This document shows, in pieces, positions 51,901-63,165 of a DNA stretch of 64,000 nucleotides. The notes beneath the pieces are model-generated. The model was not told where the DNA came from. It saw nothing but the letters and a program-made list of their open reading frames with translations, and made no database searches. Made by a program: the position numbers and the translations under genes. The stretch's first letter is position 1. Each line of letters begins with the position of its first letter. The DNA comes from Strigamia acuminata (taxonomy: Eukaryota > Arthropoda > Chilopoda > Geophilomorpha > Linotaeniidae): positions 5,084,001-5,148,000 of the forward strand of contig OX442323.1 in NCBI GenBank assembly GCA_949358305.1, in the 5' to 3' direction.

Positions 51901-54900
51901 CTATTTTCTATAAACCCACACATAATCGATAACCATTTCGTATCCAAAATAAATCCATTCTTTTCAAGGCGATGCAATTTGCAAATGAGGAGGAGGAAAC
52001 ATCATTTCGCACGATAATTATCGATTCGATACGGCACATCACTCACGAATGGCAGATGGCCATTTTCTAATACATTTTTAAATAACTTAATAACGAAATT
52101 GAGTATTAAAAAGAGCTCCGAGACTAGCGGAAGAAGAAATCCCCCCATGCTTTCTTTACACAAGGGGGTATGTAGTCACAGCTGGGTTTAGTTGCACTGC
52201 AGCTGTTTGCACACCCCTAAACTTCACCTGGTGCAGCTTTTCATCCCCAACTTCCTCCTGACGATGGAAACACGAGTTGGGCATTACTCAAAGACCCCCA
52301 GCTTTCTTCCGAATCACGATCGGTCATTAATTCGAATTACCGTATTTCTTCGATTAAAAGTCGCGCCTTTTAATCGCAAACGCGACCTAAAACCGAGGGC
52401 GACCTTTAATTGAAATTGTGTACGGCGCGTACAACCCCTGGCAAAAAGTTTGGAATCATGACCACCTTAAACTGAAAATGCCTGATATGGTCTTCGCCAG
52501 AGTAATTAGGGGACTAATTACACTGGTGTGGGACGCATACTGTACTGCCTCATTTAAACGCCCGGATTCATTCAAACGCCGGGCCCGAATAAACGCCAGG
52601 GCTTCGGCGGCGTTTATTGCACTGCGCGCCGCCCCGAACCGACTTTACCGGGAGGGGGTCGGCCCAAAAAAAATTAAACGCCCGGGCGTTTAAATGAGGC
52701 AGTACGGTACTCACGTAAAATGACAGAGACTCCCTAATATTGGTTAGTTGGCCTTTATTATGTTGTGATGTTATTTTGCCTTACATTGGCATTGTTTTTG
52801 TTATTAATTTTTATTTTATTGTATTTATACGATTTAAATACCCAAATAAATTATTCTCACACGAGCCGGTAATTTTTTTTGTTGTAAATTTCTTGTGTTT
52901 GAATTAATTTAATTTTTTTAAATTTAATTTTAAATTTTTTTAAAAATCAATTGGCTGATTGTGTACCTGTAGCTTCACCTTGAGTGTTCATGTGTGGGTG
53001 GGCCTTTACCAGAAGCTTTCACCATACGTGGAAAATGTTAAAGATAATAATAAAAAAAAAATGCAATTCCTGCTCAAATAGGTGTGGTTTTGTGGAGCAG
53101 GAAAAAAAGATTAAAACAAAAATCTCGTTTTGAGGACACAGGTTTTCGAGTTTGTATTTTATTTCTACGCATGTGCAAATTGAAGAGATGTAATTAAAAG
53201 TTGAAGAGGTCAAAATCGTAAAAATAAAAAATAAAAAAAATTATTTTTAAGGTCGATTAAAATGTCAACATCGAACTTCCGTCATTTTTCTCCTCAATTA
53301 AGCGCAATTATTTCATTGAATTAAAATTTTGACAGATATTGTGTAATTTTTCTTTTCCTTTAAATGATTCTCGAGAAAAAAAAATATTATTTAAAAAAAA
53401 TATACGGTATATATAAAAAACGTGCTTTAGTATGGTGTAAAGGGACTTTTCATTTACCAATAACTCAGAATAAAAGTCACGGTCATGAACACTTGATGGT
53501 GACAGGGGTTTTACGCCCGTAAATTTCAAGCCCGCAAATTTAAACCACCAATCTTCTTAAGTTTAAATACAATTCAACAAAAAATAACATTTTTTATCCA
53601 TCTATATATCTCAAATAAACACCCCTTAGCATTTTCCATTTCTGGATTTGTCCTTGTCCATTTAACATATTTAAAAAAAAAAAAATTATTTTATTTTTTT
53701 ACTTTATTCAAACAAAACGACAGGTTATAATAACTTATAATTGACCATTTTACGTCCGAGGGGTTTACAAACTCGCAAATTAAATAAAAATAAGAATTAA
53801 GTAATTTTTCGACCCTAGACGAAGCAAAAAGGGCGGAGTAGAGTTACTCGTTCCAAACTACTTCAATTTGTATGGATGTCACGCAGAGAAGTGAGTGCAA
53901 AAACCCAAAAAAACCAAAAAAAACCCCAAAAAAAAATTTTTTTCACGAAATTTTTCCATTTTCCGATGCACAAGTACCTCGGAACCCGTTAGACGAAAAT
54001 CATGTCGAGCGAAATCCCCGGGATCAATTTCCACAGTGGAATCAGTGTTTGGTGTCATCAACTGACAAATCCGTTTTGGTTTCGTGACACAATATCGAGT
54101 TGCACTTAGACACCAATTTAATTAATATACATCAGTTTTGAGGTAGACAGTTAATTAAATGAGCGCTGCAGGGACGAGGAAAAATGAGATTTATTCTCTA
54201 GTACCTTTAAAAAGAAGGGTGGAGACTTGAAAAGTTGTCTTCTCTTCTCCCGTTCCCTTCGCTGCCCCCTCGCCCCGATCCAAAGAACCTTCCCCACAGG
54301 AAGGACGAAGGAACGGAGAATTTAAATGAGTTGGAATCGCTTTTCTTCCCCTTTCTCTTTGTTGTGTACTAGTGACAAATGATAGTGCAATTTTCAGTTC
54401 GGAATTACCTATTTATTTCCGAGTAGGTTGCAAACGGTAAAAATTCCCATCTCGCACTGCGACTTTTGATGACAAATAAGAAAAAGTTGGCAATGGCGCT
54501 CTGTTAGGAACAAATCTCGACTACATTTCTTTCTATATTTTTTTTTTTTTTTTTTTTTTTTTTGGGATATAATAAAAAATCGTCGGGTTTTAACATAAAA
54601 AAAGTTCTTGGAAGATGGAAGAAGAGGAGAAAGAAATAAGTGAGACGAGACAAAGATTTCTTTCGATGGAAATAGAAAGGGAAGGCGATAAAAATTTTCT
54701 GGGAGTATTTTACCACTTGTGTGGTGATGGAATAAAAGAATGGAAATGGAAATTTATGTGGAATAAAAGAGGAATTTGGAAATCAAAAATTTGCGTCGGA
54801 ATATTTTAAAAAGAAAAGTCGAGATGATATTAAAAAAAAAAATTGTTGTTCGAGGAAATTCAAGGATTTTGGCGCGATTTTGGCACAAAATTCGCGACTT

Positions 54901-56260
54901 TTGCACAAATTTCAAGATTTTTGGCACAAATTTCAAGGTTTTTGGCACAGATTTCAATGTTTTTGGCACAAAATGCACGATTTTTGTCATTAAATCTACG
55001 ACTTTTGTCGATTTTTGTCATTAAATCTACGACTTTTGTCGATTTTCTTCATTAAATCTACGACTTTTGTCGATTTTTGTCATGAAATCTACGACTTTTG
55101 TCGATTTTTGTCATTAAATCTACAATTTTCATCACAAAATCTACGATTTTCACCACAAAATCCACGATTTTCACCACAAAATCCACGATTTTCACCACAA
55201 AATCCACGATTTTCACCACAAAATCCACAATTTTCACTTCAAAATCCACGATTTTCACCACAAAATCCACGATTTTCACCACAAAATCCACGATTTTCAC
55301 CAAATATAAACGATTTCAGCCATCATCACAATTATTTCCAATTATCCCCCCCAAAAAAAATCAATCAAACTAAAAACCTTTCAAAAAAAAACCAAAACCG
55401 AAACCAAAACAATTTACAACCTAAATATTCCACTCTATAAATTCCTGCCTCGATTTCCTCCGGTGACTTCTACACCCCCAGATGCAATTACCCACCCAAA
55501 CCCCTGTTTAAATATAGACTTTGGCCTTGTCTAGGTGGTGTTTATACTCAACCAGAAACAAAAGAGGCTGAATCGACCCATCCTTTGAAAACCAACGATT
55601 ATATTTTACTCGGAGAAGTGGTCAAGGATGTCCCAGACGCGTGCCTTACGCCCACTCGACACTACATTTCACTCTACATTGACCCCATCTGTTTTATAAT
55701 CCATTAAGAAGAGGCGTTGTTTTTTGTCACAGAAAACTGATGCCAAACAAATATCAATCTCAAGGAAAGCGGGTCAACCAACTAACACAATTGCAACCAA
55801 AGTCCAGCTCAAAAAATCACTCAACAAAAAACAAACCGTGTTTCAATTTAAACACAATAATAAATGTCTGTTAATTATCAAAATGTGCCCAGCTGTTACA
55901 TACTTCAACTCTAATTTCACCCAATTATGCTTTTACGTCGACCAAATCCAAGTCAATGTCCACCACAACAACAAAAAATAAGTAATTAGCGATTATACGT
56001 CCAAAAAATGGCATTTTTGGATTTAAATTTTAAAATACGGCGAATTAAACATGGATTTATGCGTTTTATACATCGGGAAGGATATGGAAATAGGAGCAAG
56101 GTTGATGTGCACATGGCTCCTATTCACAAAGCATGAAAAGCGCTTTCATTGCACTCGGCGAATGGTAAACATTAAAACTCCACTCAAAACAAATTAAAAA
56201 ACACAAACTTTAAGAAAACCAACAAAAAATAAACATCCACTTACCCCTGATTTTCGGCAT
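28218..56260 (-). CDS. CASKIN: Caskin-type scaffold protein with tandem SAM domains
   Basis: Exons from the 5' end: 56260-56245 (MPKIR), 41751-41542, 37501-37392, 35778-35692, about 33416-33211, 32072-31902, 30690-30581, 30508-30405, 30333-30195, 30004-28552, 28494-28395 and 28334-28218. They join in frame wherever I tested the junctions. SAM1 reads from [20 protein letters not shown] to [15 protein letters not shown]2 from [20 protein letters not shown] to [19 protein letters not shown]. Then comes a large His/Pro/Ser-rich exon with [13 protein letters not shown], and the tail [20 protein letters not shown], the conserved Caskin C-terminus. SAM1-SAM2 of Caskins polymerise; vertebrate forms link CASK to synaptic adaptors. 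Ankyrin repeats and SH3 are not encoded in this window. Either this MPKIR exon is an internal promoter or the lineage has a short form. Introns reach about 14.5 kb. Confidence 0.9.
30060..30172 (-). mobile_element. Degenerate copy of the TAGACCCGG MITE
   Basis: Shares GGAAAAATGGCGAT, GTGCATTTATTTT and GCATTTATGCATTTATGCGGG with the 128-bp MITE at 40997-41124. Lies in a Caskin intron between the two SAM2 exons. Confidence 0.65.
32265..32665. repeat. 31-bp tandem array with CCCGCGTTCTA end
   Basis: About ten copies of CAAAATGACTAAAATAAACG + TCTAAATTGAT, then a unique end containing AATAGAACACCCGCGTTCTA (to about 32655). It is the inverse of the array at 61120-61680. Confidence 0.9.
34972..35202. 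mobile_element. Foldback MITE with about 100-bp arms
   Basis: Arms 34972-35071 and 35102-35202 are inverted copies with about five mismatches and one indel, separated by a 30-bp loop. Ends read TTTTGCGGGCAAATGGCGGA. Non-coding. Confidence 0.9.
36795..36866. repeat. Imperfect palindrome
   Basis: TATTCATATGCGCAAC on the left pairs with GTTGCGCATATGAATA on the right around a near-palindromic centre TAAGAATAATTCTTA. Confidence 0.7.
37140..37170. mobile_element. Transposon end of the GGACACCCTGTA type
   Basis: TTTTAGGACACCCTGTATA is a terminus commonly seen on arthropod Tc1/mariner-type elements. The other end is not identified; it may be within 36920-37140. Confidence 0.45.
39359..39626. mobile_element. 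MITE with perfect 21-bp terminal inverted repeats
   Basis: The ends 39359-39379 and 39606-39626 are perfect inverted copies (ATGCATTCAATCCTCAAAAG + A). The interior is partly self-complementary (AAGTGAATTC, GAAGTCACTTC). Length 268 bp, non-coding. Confidence 0.85.
39627..39681. repeat. Perfect 22-bp-stem hairpin
   Basis: Arms 39627-39648 and 39660-39681 are perfect inverted repeats (CTAGTGCGAACGGTCTGGCT + CA) with an 11-nt loop. It starts at the base right after the preceding MITE. Confidence 0.95.
40905..40950. repeat. (AAAT)n microsatellite
   Basis: AAATAAATAAACAAACAAAC then repeated AAAT/TAAA units. Confidence 0.85.
40997..41124. mobile_element. 128-bp hAT-like MITE with perfect 8-bp TSD
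   Basis: Starts TAGACCCGGAAAAATGGC and ends TTTATCCGGGGTCTA. Flanked on both sides by GACATTAC (40989-40996 and 41125-41132). No coding capacity. Confidence 0.9.
42471..42654. mobile_element. pogo/Tigger-like MITE
   Basis: 184 bp with inverted ends CAGTCGAAACTCTTTATAAC (about 24 bp) and TA on each side (42469-42470, 42655-42656), the Tc1/mariner/pogo signature. A truncated copy begins near 43010, and a remnant lies near 49000-49045 (TTCGTTATAAAAAGATTCGACTG). Confidence 0.88.
42682..42880. mobile_element. TA-flanked MITE with about 30-bp inverted ends
   Basis: Left end CTCTGGCCATGCATAACTTG, right end the inverse (CAAGTTAAGCATGGCCAGAG), with TA on both sides. It interrupts the second copy of a local duplication. 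Confidence 0.85.
45174..45210. mobile_element. Transposon end TACAGGGTGGCCC
   Basis: ATACAGGGTGGCCCAAATAA is a typical terminus of CAGGGTG-type DNA transposons. Partner end not found. Confidence 0.4.
48225..48562. repeat. 37-bp array grown from the TAGACCCGG MITE
   Basis: Begins with MITE-like sequence (GGCCCGGATCAATGCATAAA, GAAATTGGCTAAAAATGCAT), then about eight units of TAAATGCATAAATCGCCATT + TTTCCGGAAATCAGAAA. The unit is the inner end of the 40997-41124 element, read in reverse. Confidence 0.9.
49790..50180. repeat. Irregular 18-21-bp AT-rich array
   Basis: Repeated CATTAAAAATCGTCAAAAAA with many small variants, within the Caskin first intron. Confidence 0.9.
51010..51345. repeat. 21-bp array TTCATTTTTTCGATGATTTTG
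   Basis: About fifteen copies. The 21-bp period keeps reading frames open on both strands (for example KMNKIIE heptads); I regard these frames as non-genic. Confidence 0.95.
52541..52710. mobile_element. MITE with TACYGTACTGCCTC ends
   Basis: Left TACTGTACTGCCTCATTTAA (from 52539), right the inverse of TACCGTACTGCCTCATTTAA, with about 28-bp inverted ends. The GC-rich middle contains AAACGCCGGGCCCGAATAAA. Related ends lie at 37225-37255 and 62880-63165. Confidence 0.8.
54880..55315. repeat. Two joined arrays, 31-bp then 21-bp
   Basis: 54975-55125 repeats TTAAATCTACGACTTTTGTC + GATTTTTGTCA (31 bp). 55126-55315 repeats CACGATTTTCACCACAAAAT + C (21 bp). 54880-54975 holds a related shorter unit (TTTTTGGCACAAATTTCAAG). 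Confidence 0.93.
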
Positions 56261-57188
56261 TGTTTTCCTTTTTTCAACAACACCAACGACCGATTGAGTT
56301 TTCATAAGTCACGTGATTATTGTTCCACTCGTCGATTAGAATCAGAACGGGAAAGCGATCACGTAACGAATTATTACAACAACAAAATGGAATATTTAGA
56401 AATAAAATAAAATGCCAAACTTCCTCCACCTTTCACAAGTGGCGTTCAAAGTCCGAAGTTGGTTGTGGGACCCCACGAACGCCCCAGCGGCGCACTAGAT
56501 CCATTGTGCTTGCCACGAATCCTCAAACACTTATCCAGAGTCCACGTCCGACTTTAGCTGACCCACGGAACGAGCCACGAGCAACTAGCGGTCCAAATTT
56601 AGCAACTTGTACAACACCTTCCGCCGGTCGAGTCCACGCGAGAGCGAGAGGGAGAAACGAGAGCAACACATACGCGTTTCACCTTCGGCTGACGACTCCA
56701 CTGACTCGAGGGGGCGCTGGGAAGGAGGAAACAAGAAAAATGTAGATGGAGCGGTCGAATGCGAGGCGCAAGGAAAGATGGGTAGGGGAGGACGGTTGCA
56801 CCTGAGGGAAAAGGAGGAGCGCAGGGTGGACCTCATTGAATTCGATGGAGCCAGGTAGTGAGGTTTGATACAGGTGTGACCAAGGGGTGGTTATTCGAGT
56901 CAATCAAGGAATGGTTGGATGCCACCCAAAAAAGGATCCGCTGCAAACTAGTTGGAGAAGTGGCCCAAAGGCGCAGTGTCATGTGATGGCCTTTGCCCAT
57001 TTGGAGAGGAAGGAGAGGAAGGAGTGAAAAAATATGGAAAAAATGAGCTTGACCTTTGGAAAAATGCAGGAAAAGTTGAAAGGAATGCACGACCCGACAC
57101 GGGGTCCTAAAGGTGATGGTTGAAGAGCAAAATAAATATCCGGACGAAGGCTCCGAATTGCGGCCTGTGCCTATTTAAGCACCTGGAG
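56261..57188. promoter_or_regulatory. Upstream region of the Caskin MPKIR exon
   Basis: Less AT-rich than the flanks between about 56440 and 56870, with GAGAG-rich stretches near 56640-56670. Probably the promoter/5' UTR of this Caskin transcript if MPKIR is a true first exon. No recognisable coding exon. Confidence 0.4.
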
Positions 57189-57705
57189 AATAAAAATCAG
57201 CGATTTTGTTGTATAAATCAGCGACTTTTTGGTATAAATCAGCGATTTTGTTGTATAAATCAGCGACTTTTTGGTATAAATCAGCGATTTTGTTGTATAA
57301 ATCAGCGACTTTTTGGTATAAATCAGCGATTTTGTTGTAAAAATTGTCGATTTTGCTGTAAAAATTGCCGATTTTGCTGTAAAAATTGTAAAAATTGCCG
57401 ATTTTGCTGTAAAAATTATAAAAATTGCCGATTTTGCTGTAAAAATTGTAAAAATTGGCGATTTTGCTGTAAAAATTATAAAAATTGGCGATTTTGCTGT
57501 AAAAATTGTAAAAATTGGCGATTTTGCTGCAAAAATTATAAAAATTGCCGATTTTGCTGTAAAAATTGCCAATTTTGCTGCAAAAATTATAAAAATTGCC
57601 GATTTTGCTGTAAAAATTGTAAAAATTGGCGATTTTGCTGTAAAAATTGTAAAAATTGGCGATTTTGCTGTAAAAATCGCCGATTTTGCTATAAAAATCA
57701 CCTGT
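57189..57705. repeat. 21-bp arrays, ATAAATCAGCGATTTTGTTGT and AAAAATTGCCGATTTTGCTGT
   Basis: The first 150 bp alternate two 21-bp variants (GATTTTGTTGT / GACTTTTTGGT). The rest uses AAATTGCCGATTTTGCTGTA units with 9-bp spacers. Long frames on both strands come from the period only. Confidence 0.95.
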
Positions 57706-60700
57706 AAAACCGCTTGGGTCAAAATATGCGCCTAGGATGATTGGGTCACAAAAAAGACTCAAACTCCTGGACATTTATTCGGAGCTACACAGTAGAAAAA
57801 AACAATCTCTCCATTTGTTTTGTCCTCATTTTCAATTTTAATGATAAATGAAATAATTCCTGTTTGGTGCCACATGTCAACAAGTTTTTTTTTCCTTCGC
57901 ATTTATTTATTTTCCTTTTTCCAAGTCTTAAAACCAGCAATAAAAAGCAGATGGAGGTGTTTTGTTCTTAAGTGGAACAAATGCCTTATCACCACGCTCA
58001 AATTCTGGCAACAGAAAAGTACGCTTTATCTCGCACTCCCCATTTCTGCTTTATTATACACTCAATAGATATGACTGCCATAGCAACTTGAGTATTTTCT
58101 CTTGTGTGCTCGCTCTCATTTATACTTAAATCCCCTCTTTTGCCAAACCTCCGTTTCTCGTCAACACACGAAAAATACATAAAAAGGATCAAACGTATTG
58201 CATCCTGGCTGCACCTAATTTCCTTTTGGCACGTGTCTGCTGCCATTAGCAATGCTACAATACACCAAATGCACTCAAAACAGATTGCCTGCTAACCGGA
58301 AGTGTCGAATTTTTCATTTTTCATTTTTCGGCGAAGGATTACTCAAATTAAATCATTTTTCTGCCTCGAATTCGAAGATAAAAAAATCCGATCGCTTTGT
58401 ATCTCGTGACGCAATAGGATGTGTTCATAATTTCAACATAAATCCACGTCACACAGGTGAGTGTAATCAGATTTTTAATATGTGGGCTGAAAATCATTAA
58501 AATAAAAAATACCTTCTTCCTGTTAAAACCGAAATCATCCGGCATTAAAAGCCCACAGATGGTTTTTATCATTTTACCAGTCAAGTAACACGACACTTTT
58601 TAATATAAAAATCACGTGAACACTCATTAAAATCATTTACGATCGTTTTATCATCACTAAATCACGAAAAAAAAATATAAAAAATATTTAAAAAAAAAAA
58701 AAAAAAAACTAACGACTTTTTTAAAAACCCATTTTACACAATCTGCCACCTATCTTTGAACCCGAGAATACACCAGCAAAATTGACAGAAATAAATGACC
58801 ATCATTATCTCAATTGTACTTAAAGCAGACCTTGAATGACAAGTACCCATCTATTTTTACCCAAACATTACATCCAACTTCTTAATGAAAACTATCAATC
58901 ACAACACCATTTTTCTTCTAAAAAAAAAAAAAGACTTAAAAAAAAATTCTTCTTTATGTTCAATAAATTCCCATCTGAAACTGTGCCAACAAAAGAATAG
59001 TAATTTTTTTCCCCTTCCCCATCAAACGACCTTGCTCTTGCTCTTTTCCGCAGAGTTCTTTGACACTGGCGCCATCTCAAACCAGCCCCATCTGCAATGC
59101 AAAGCCCAGAGTTGGCCATCGGGGAGAAACACACAGAGCAATTAAAAGAACAACGCTCAAGGGTCGCATTTCGCACCCAAACTTTCACCTCCTCCTTTCT
59201 TTTGACATTTCAAAGCTGCTTTTGATTCAAAACGTCTGTTTAGACGCGCAGTGGCGCTCCATTACAGGTGCAATCAACATTTTCATCATAGATGGCAGTG
59301 CGACCCCGATAAACATGACCACAATAAACATGATGGATCGTAACATGTTTACATGTACTCAGTTATCTAGAAAACTAAAAATCCGAATATTATTTTTCTG
59401 GAAAACTGATCGTGTAAACGAACCAGTTGTCCGGACTAAACAGACTTACAAGTATTCGGAAAACTAAATTCCAGTTGTACGAGGTAGATTTTGGGCGTTT
59501 TGCGCATTGAAAACTACATGTAAACACCTGTGCATGTGTAAAAGTGCGGTACTGACCGTAATATTTCGTACCCCTTATTAAAAATGGCGCCAATTATAAA
59601 CAAAAATGATATATTCCTCATTACGTGAGCTAAATTTGATTTGTTTAGGGGCTGAAATAGATCGACAACCATTTTGTTGTTCCAGATAATCAAAATGCAT
59701 TATGGGGAATTCACATATGACATCAAGTTTATTACAAAATTTACGTCAAACGGTTAACCGGATAAATAAAATCCGAATTTTCACTTATTTGGAAAACTGT
59801 TACCATGTAAACGTAGTAACTGATACAAGTACAAACGCAGGGGCTGTTTTCTCCACTTGACTCGTGACAGATAAAACAAAAAAATATACATCCATAATAA
59901 AACTTGTTGAAATTTAATTTTTTTATGCTTAGATAAGATATGCTATCGTAGCCGAGGTTCCATTATCTGATGGCCGCAGCAAGGGTTAACCCTTGGCGGC
60001 GTGCAAACACAATCAGCATCCGTCCATCAAGTTTTGTCAATTCACAAACGTTGTTTGCCTTACAAGAAAATGCAATAACATTTGTTGTTTTTTAAAGACT
60101 TTTATTTAACTTGACTTGAATGTTTGTGTGTGAGTTTGTTTCAACTTCCGATGTTGCTAGCGCCACCTGGCGGAACCCGTATACTATAATGGAGGTCGAA
60201 ATGTTCGCCCCGATACTTTTTTTGATTGTTTCGGAACCAAAAAGGGTTCGTTAAATTCTGAAACAAGGCTAAACCTGGTTAAAATAAAAATTCCTATCTG
60301 TCCGTATATTTTGTTTTAAAACGTCTTTTGCGACAGTCACAGCAATCACGAAACAATCTGCGATAGTATCGCACTCTGGTGGCGATTTGAAGCACCAGTA
60401 TAAAAGCCTTTTTCCAAAAACATTGTTTTTTTTATATTTACTTGTTTGTTCTCTCTTTGTGATATTACTTTATGTTTGCTCTTTATTCGCCAGTCGTCTG
60501 TTGTTGATATAATCGAGAATTAAATGACCATGTTTCCTGTCCAGAGGTCATTTGTCGTGAGCGGGGGATTTTAATTTCGTTTAATATCAACTTTTGACAT
60601 CTCGATCAATGGGAATTCTGGAAAACTCAATTTTCCAAAATTAAAAAAAAAATGTAAAAAAAATCAAACTTTCATTTTAATTGGATACTTTCAAAAAGAA

Positions 60701-61119
60701 AAAGTGATAAAAAACACATTTCAATTACAGAAATGGTATTATTTCCATATATACGAGTCACCATATTAAATTAGCATATATATATATACATTCTATACAA
60801 TTCGTGCCTATCTCCACCGAACTGGATAAACGCCACAATTATGCAAATAAAATACAGCAATTCACAACTATTCCCCCGCACCTAATAAAAGAAGTGTAAT
60901 AAAAAAGCTAGAAGTAAATTCGCCAACACAGCAAGGTCATGCATCCCTCTAGTGGGAGAACTCGTCACCATCTATCAGGGTGACAACAAGACGAAGAGGG
61001 CATTGCAACCTCACAAAGGAAATGTCAAAAATTCCATTGCTTTCCTTGAAAGGCCGACACTAAAACAACAAAACCAACTTTTATGTGTTTAAACACGAAC
61101 AAAATACACATACCGGAAA
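57706..61119. other. Non-coding AT-rich interval with MITE remnants
   Basis: No gene recognised. An inverted-repeat element probably spans 59345-59812: GTTTACATGTACTCAGTTA near the left, inverse of GTTTACATGGTAACAGTTTT at the right, both followed by AAAACT and TCCGAA-like motifs. A poly(A) tract lies near 58690. Confidence 0.5.
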
Positions 61120-61680
61120 TACTCCATTAGAACGCGGGTGTTGTATTGACAGAACCTAAATTCCGCAATTTTTTTTTAGTGAATTTGTTCAATCTAGATA
61201 TTGAATTTAGTAGTTTTGTTCGATTTAGAAATTTATTTTAGGTATTTTGGTCAATTTAGACATTTATTTTAGTCGTTTTGTTCAATTTAGACATTTATTT
61301 TAGTCGTTTTGTTCAATTTAGACATTTATTTTAATCGTTTTGTTCGATTTAGACATTTATTTTAGTCGTTTTCTTGAATTTAGACATTTATTTTAGTCGT
61401 TTTCTTGAATTTAGACATTTATTTTAGTCGTTTTCTTGAATTTAGACATTTATTTTAGTCGTTTTCTTGAATCTAGACATTTATTTTAGTCGTTTTCTTG
61501 AATCTAGACATTTATTTTAGTCGTTTTCTTCAATTTAGACATTTATTTTAGTCGTTTTCTTCAATTTAGACATTTATTTTAGTCGTTTTCTTCAATTTAG
61601 ACATTTATTTTAGTCGTTTTCTTGAATCTAGACATTTATTTTACTCGTTTTCTTCAATTTAGATATTTACCGTACCAATA
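61120..61680. repeat. 31-bp tandem array, inverse of the 32.3-kb array
   Basis: About fifteen units of TTTAGACATTTATTTTAGTC + GTTTTCTTGAA. The left edge (TTAGAACGCGGGTGTTGTAT, 61127-61146) is the inverse of the right edge of the 32.3-kb array. Confidence 0.92.
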
Positions 61681-62879
61681 TTTAAATTTTTAACGCTAAA
61701 AATCAAACCATTTGTTGCATTTGAAAGACGGTCATGCGTTCACGCTTCGTCACAACACAACCCATTTGGTAAAAGCATTACAAGTAAAATAATAAAAAAA
61801 ATAAAAAAAATAAAAAAAAATGTAACGGAAACATGCTCACAACCTTTCATTCAATTCAATCTCCCTTTTGAGTCTCTCTCTTCCCTTTACCCAGTTTCCT
61901 CTTCTCTTCTGCCACCATCGGATGGGAGACGAGGCAGAAATCCCACATTAGACACACAAATAAATCTTCACCATAAAGGAAGAAAGGGCCTTCAACTACA
62001 TTAGTTGTGAGTAATTTATTACTCGCACACATGCACGAACGTCTTTTATATTAAGAAAGACGAGACACATTGCAGTGTTGATAAGCAGTTTTGAGCAAAC
62101 ATTTTCCGCATGGCTTTACAATTTCAACCCTAATCATCTCCTCGAAGCCCTCCTTGTTAAAAACCCATCTTTTTAATCCCCTACAATCCACTTTTTACAA
62201 AAATATAAAATAAAATAAAATAAAATAAAATGAAATAAAATTTAAGATAAAAGCCCATTTGCACTAAATTATTCCGAGTACTCGAGCCACGAGTGTTCCG
62301 TAACGTTCCACAACCCTTTGTGCCAATTGGGTCACTCGCCATCATCCGAATTCAAGCGGCTTTTGTTGACTTTAAAACTGGACCCGTGCCAGTCCAGAGG
62401 ATCTTTTTTTTACAGAAATTGTCTCTTTAATTCCGCGCACGGAGCCGGGGGTAGTGCAACTTGTTTACTTCGACACCCCCGCTTGGCATTTCGGATCATT
62501 CGAACCTTGAATAGACGCGTGCCCATCGCGACTTCAATGTGATTTCTCGGCGCCTGGAGCACGTTGCGCTCGTGTCAACTCCTTAGTTTTAACGAGAAAA
62601 CTGAACAAACCGGAAAAGCAATATCAACACGAGCGAATCGCTTGATTGCGCATAAAACAATCCGCGTCGCTGGGCAAATGGAAATTCAAGTCGAGAGAAT
62701 AGAATGGGGAATTAAAGAATCGCTAATCGACAAAACAAAGATGAAATCAAACGACACACTGCTTCAAATTCCACATTTGCTTTACCGGAAAGTCAAGTAA
62801 ATATGATGTAAAGTCTGCATTTACCGTTTGTAAATATAACTTTACAATTTTGCTAAATACGATATTTCACTTCATGTTT

Positions 62880-63165
62880 ACCGTATCGCCTCGTATAATA
62901 GCCGGGGTTCATTTAATCGCCGTTTCCGTTTAAGCGCCGGGCGGTCAACGGCAATTTCAGAAATTAGCGCCGACCCTGAATAAACGCCGGGTCCGGTAAA
63001 ATCACCAATTTTTTTGCAAAAAATTACCATTTTTCGCACAAAATTGGCGATTTTTCGGTTATACGCCGGGCCTGTATAAACGCCGAGCTTCAAATTGGCG
63101 CGGGGAAAGGCGGCTCAAAAAAGAATTAAACTCCCGGACTATTAAACGGGGCGGTACGGTACCTA
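62880..63165. mobile_element. Diverged relative of the TACYGTA...CGCC element
   Basis: Starts TACCGTATCGCCTCGTATAA and ends ACGGGGCGGTACGGTA. Contains several CGCCGGG/AAACGCC boxes as in 52541-52710. About 285 bp. Confidence 0.6.

Noticed and set aside
54536-54563. Poly(T) tract as a retroposon tail
   Set aside because: No target-site duplication or recognisable body next to it.
55015-55440. Frame with RFSPQNP repeats
   Set aside because: Result of the 21-bp array at 55.1-55.3 kb.
56320-56903. Several short Arg/Ser-rich frames
   Set aside because: Overlap on both strands in a moderately GC-rich upstream region; no start or splice context.
57120-57774. Frames of 180-200 residues on both strands (NCRFCCK, FYNFYSKI)
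   Set aside because: Produced by the 21-bp array; open simultaneously on both strands with low complexity.
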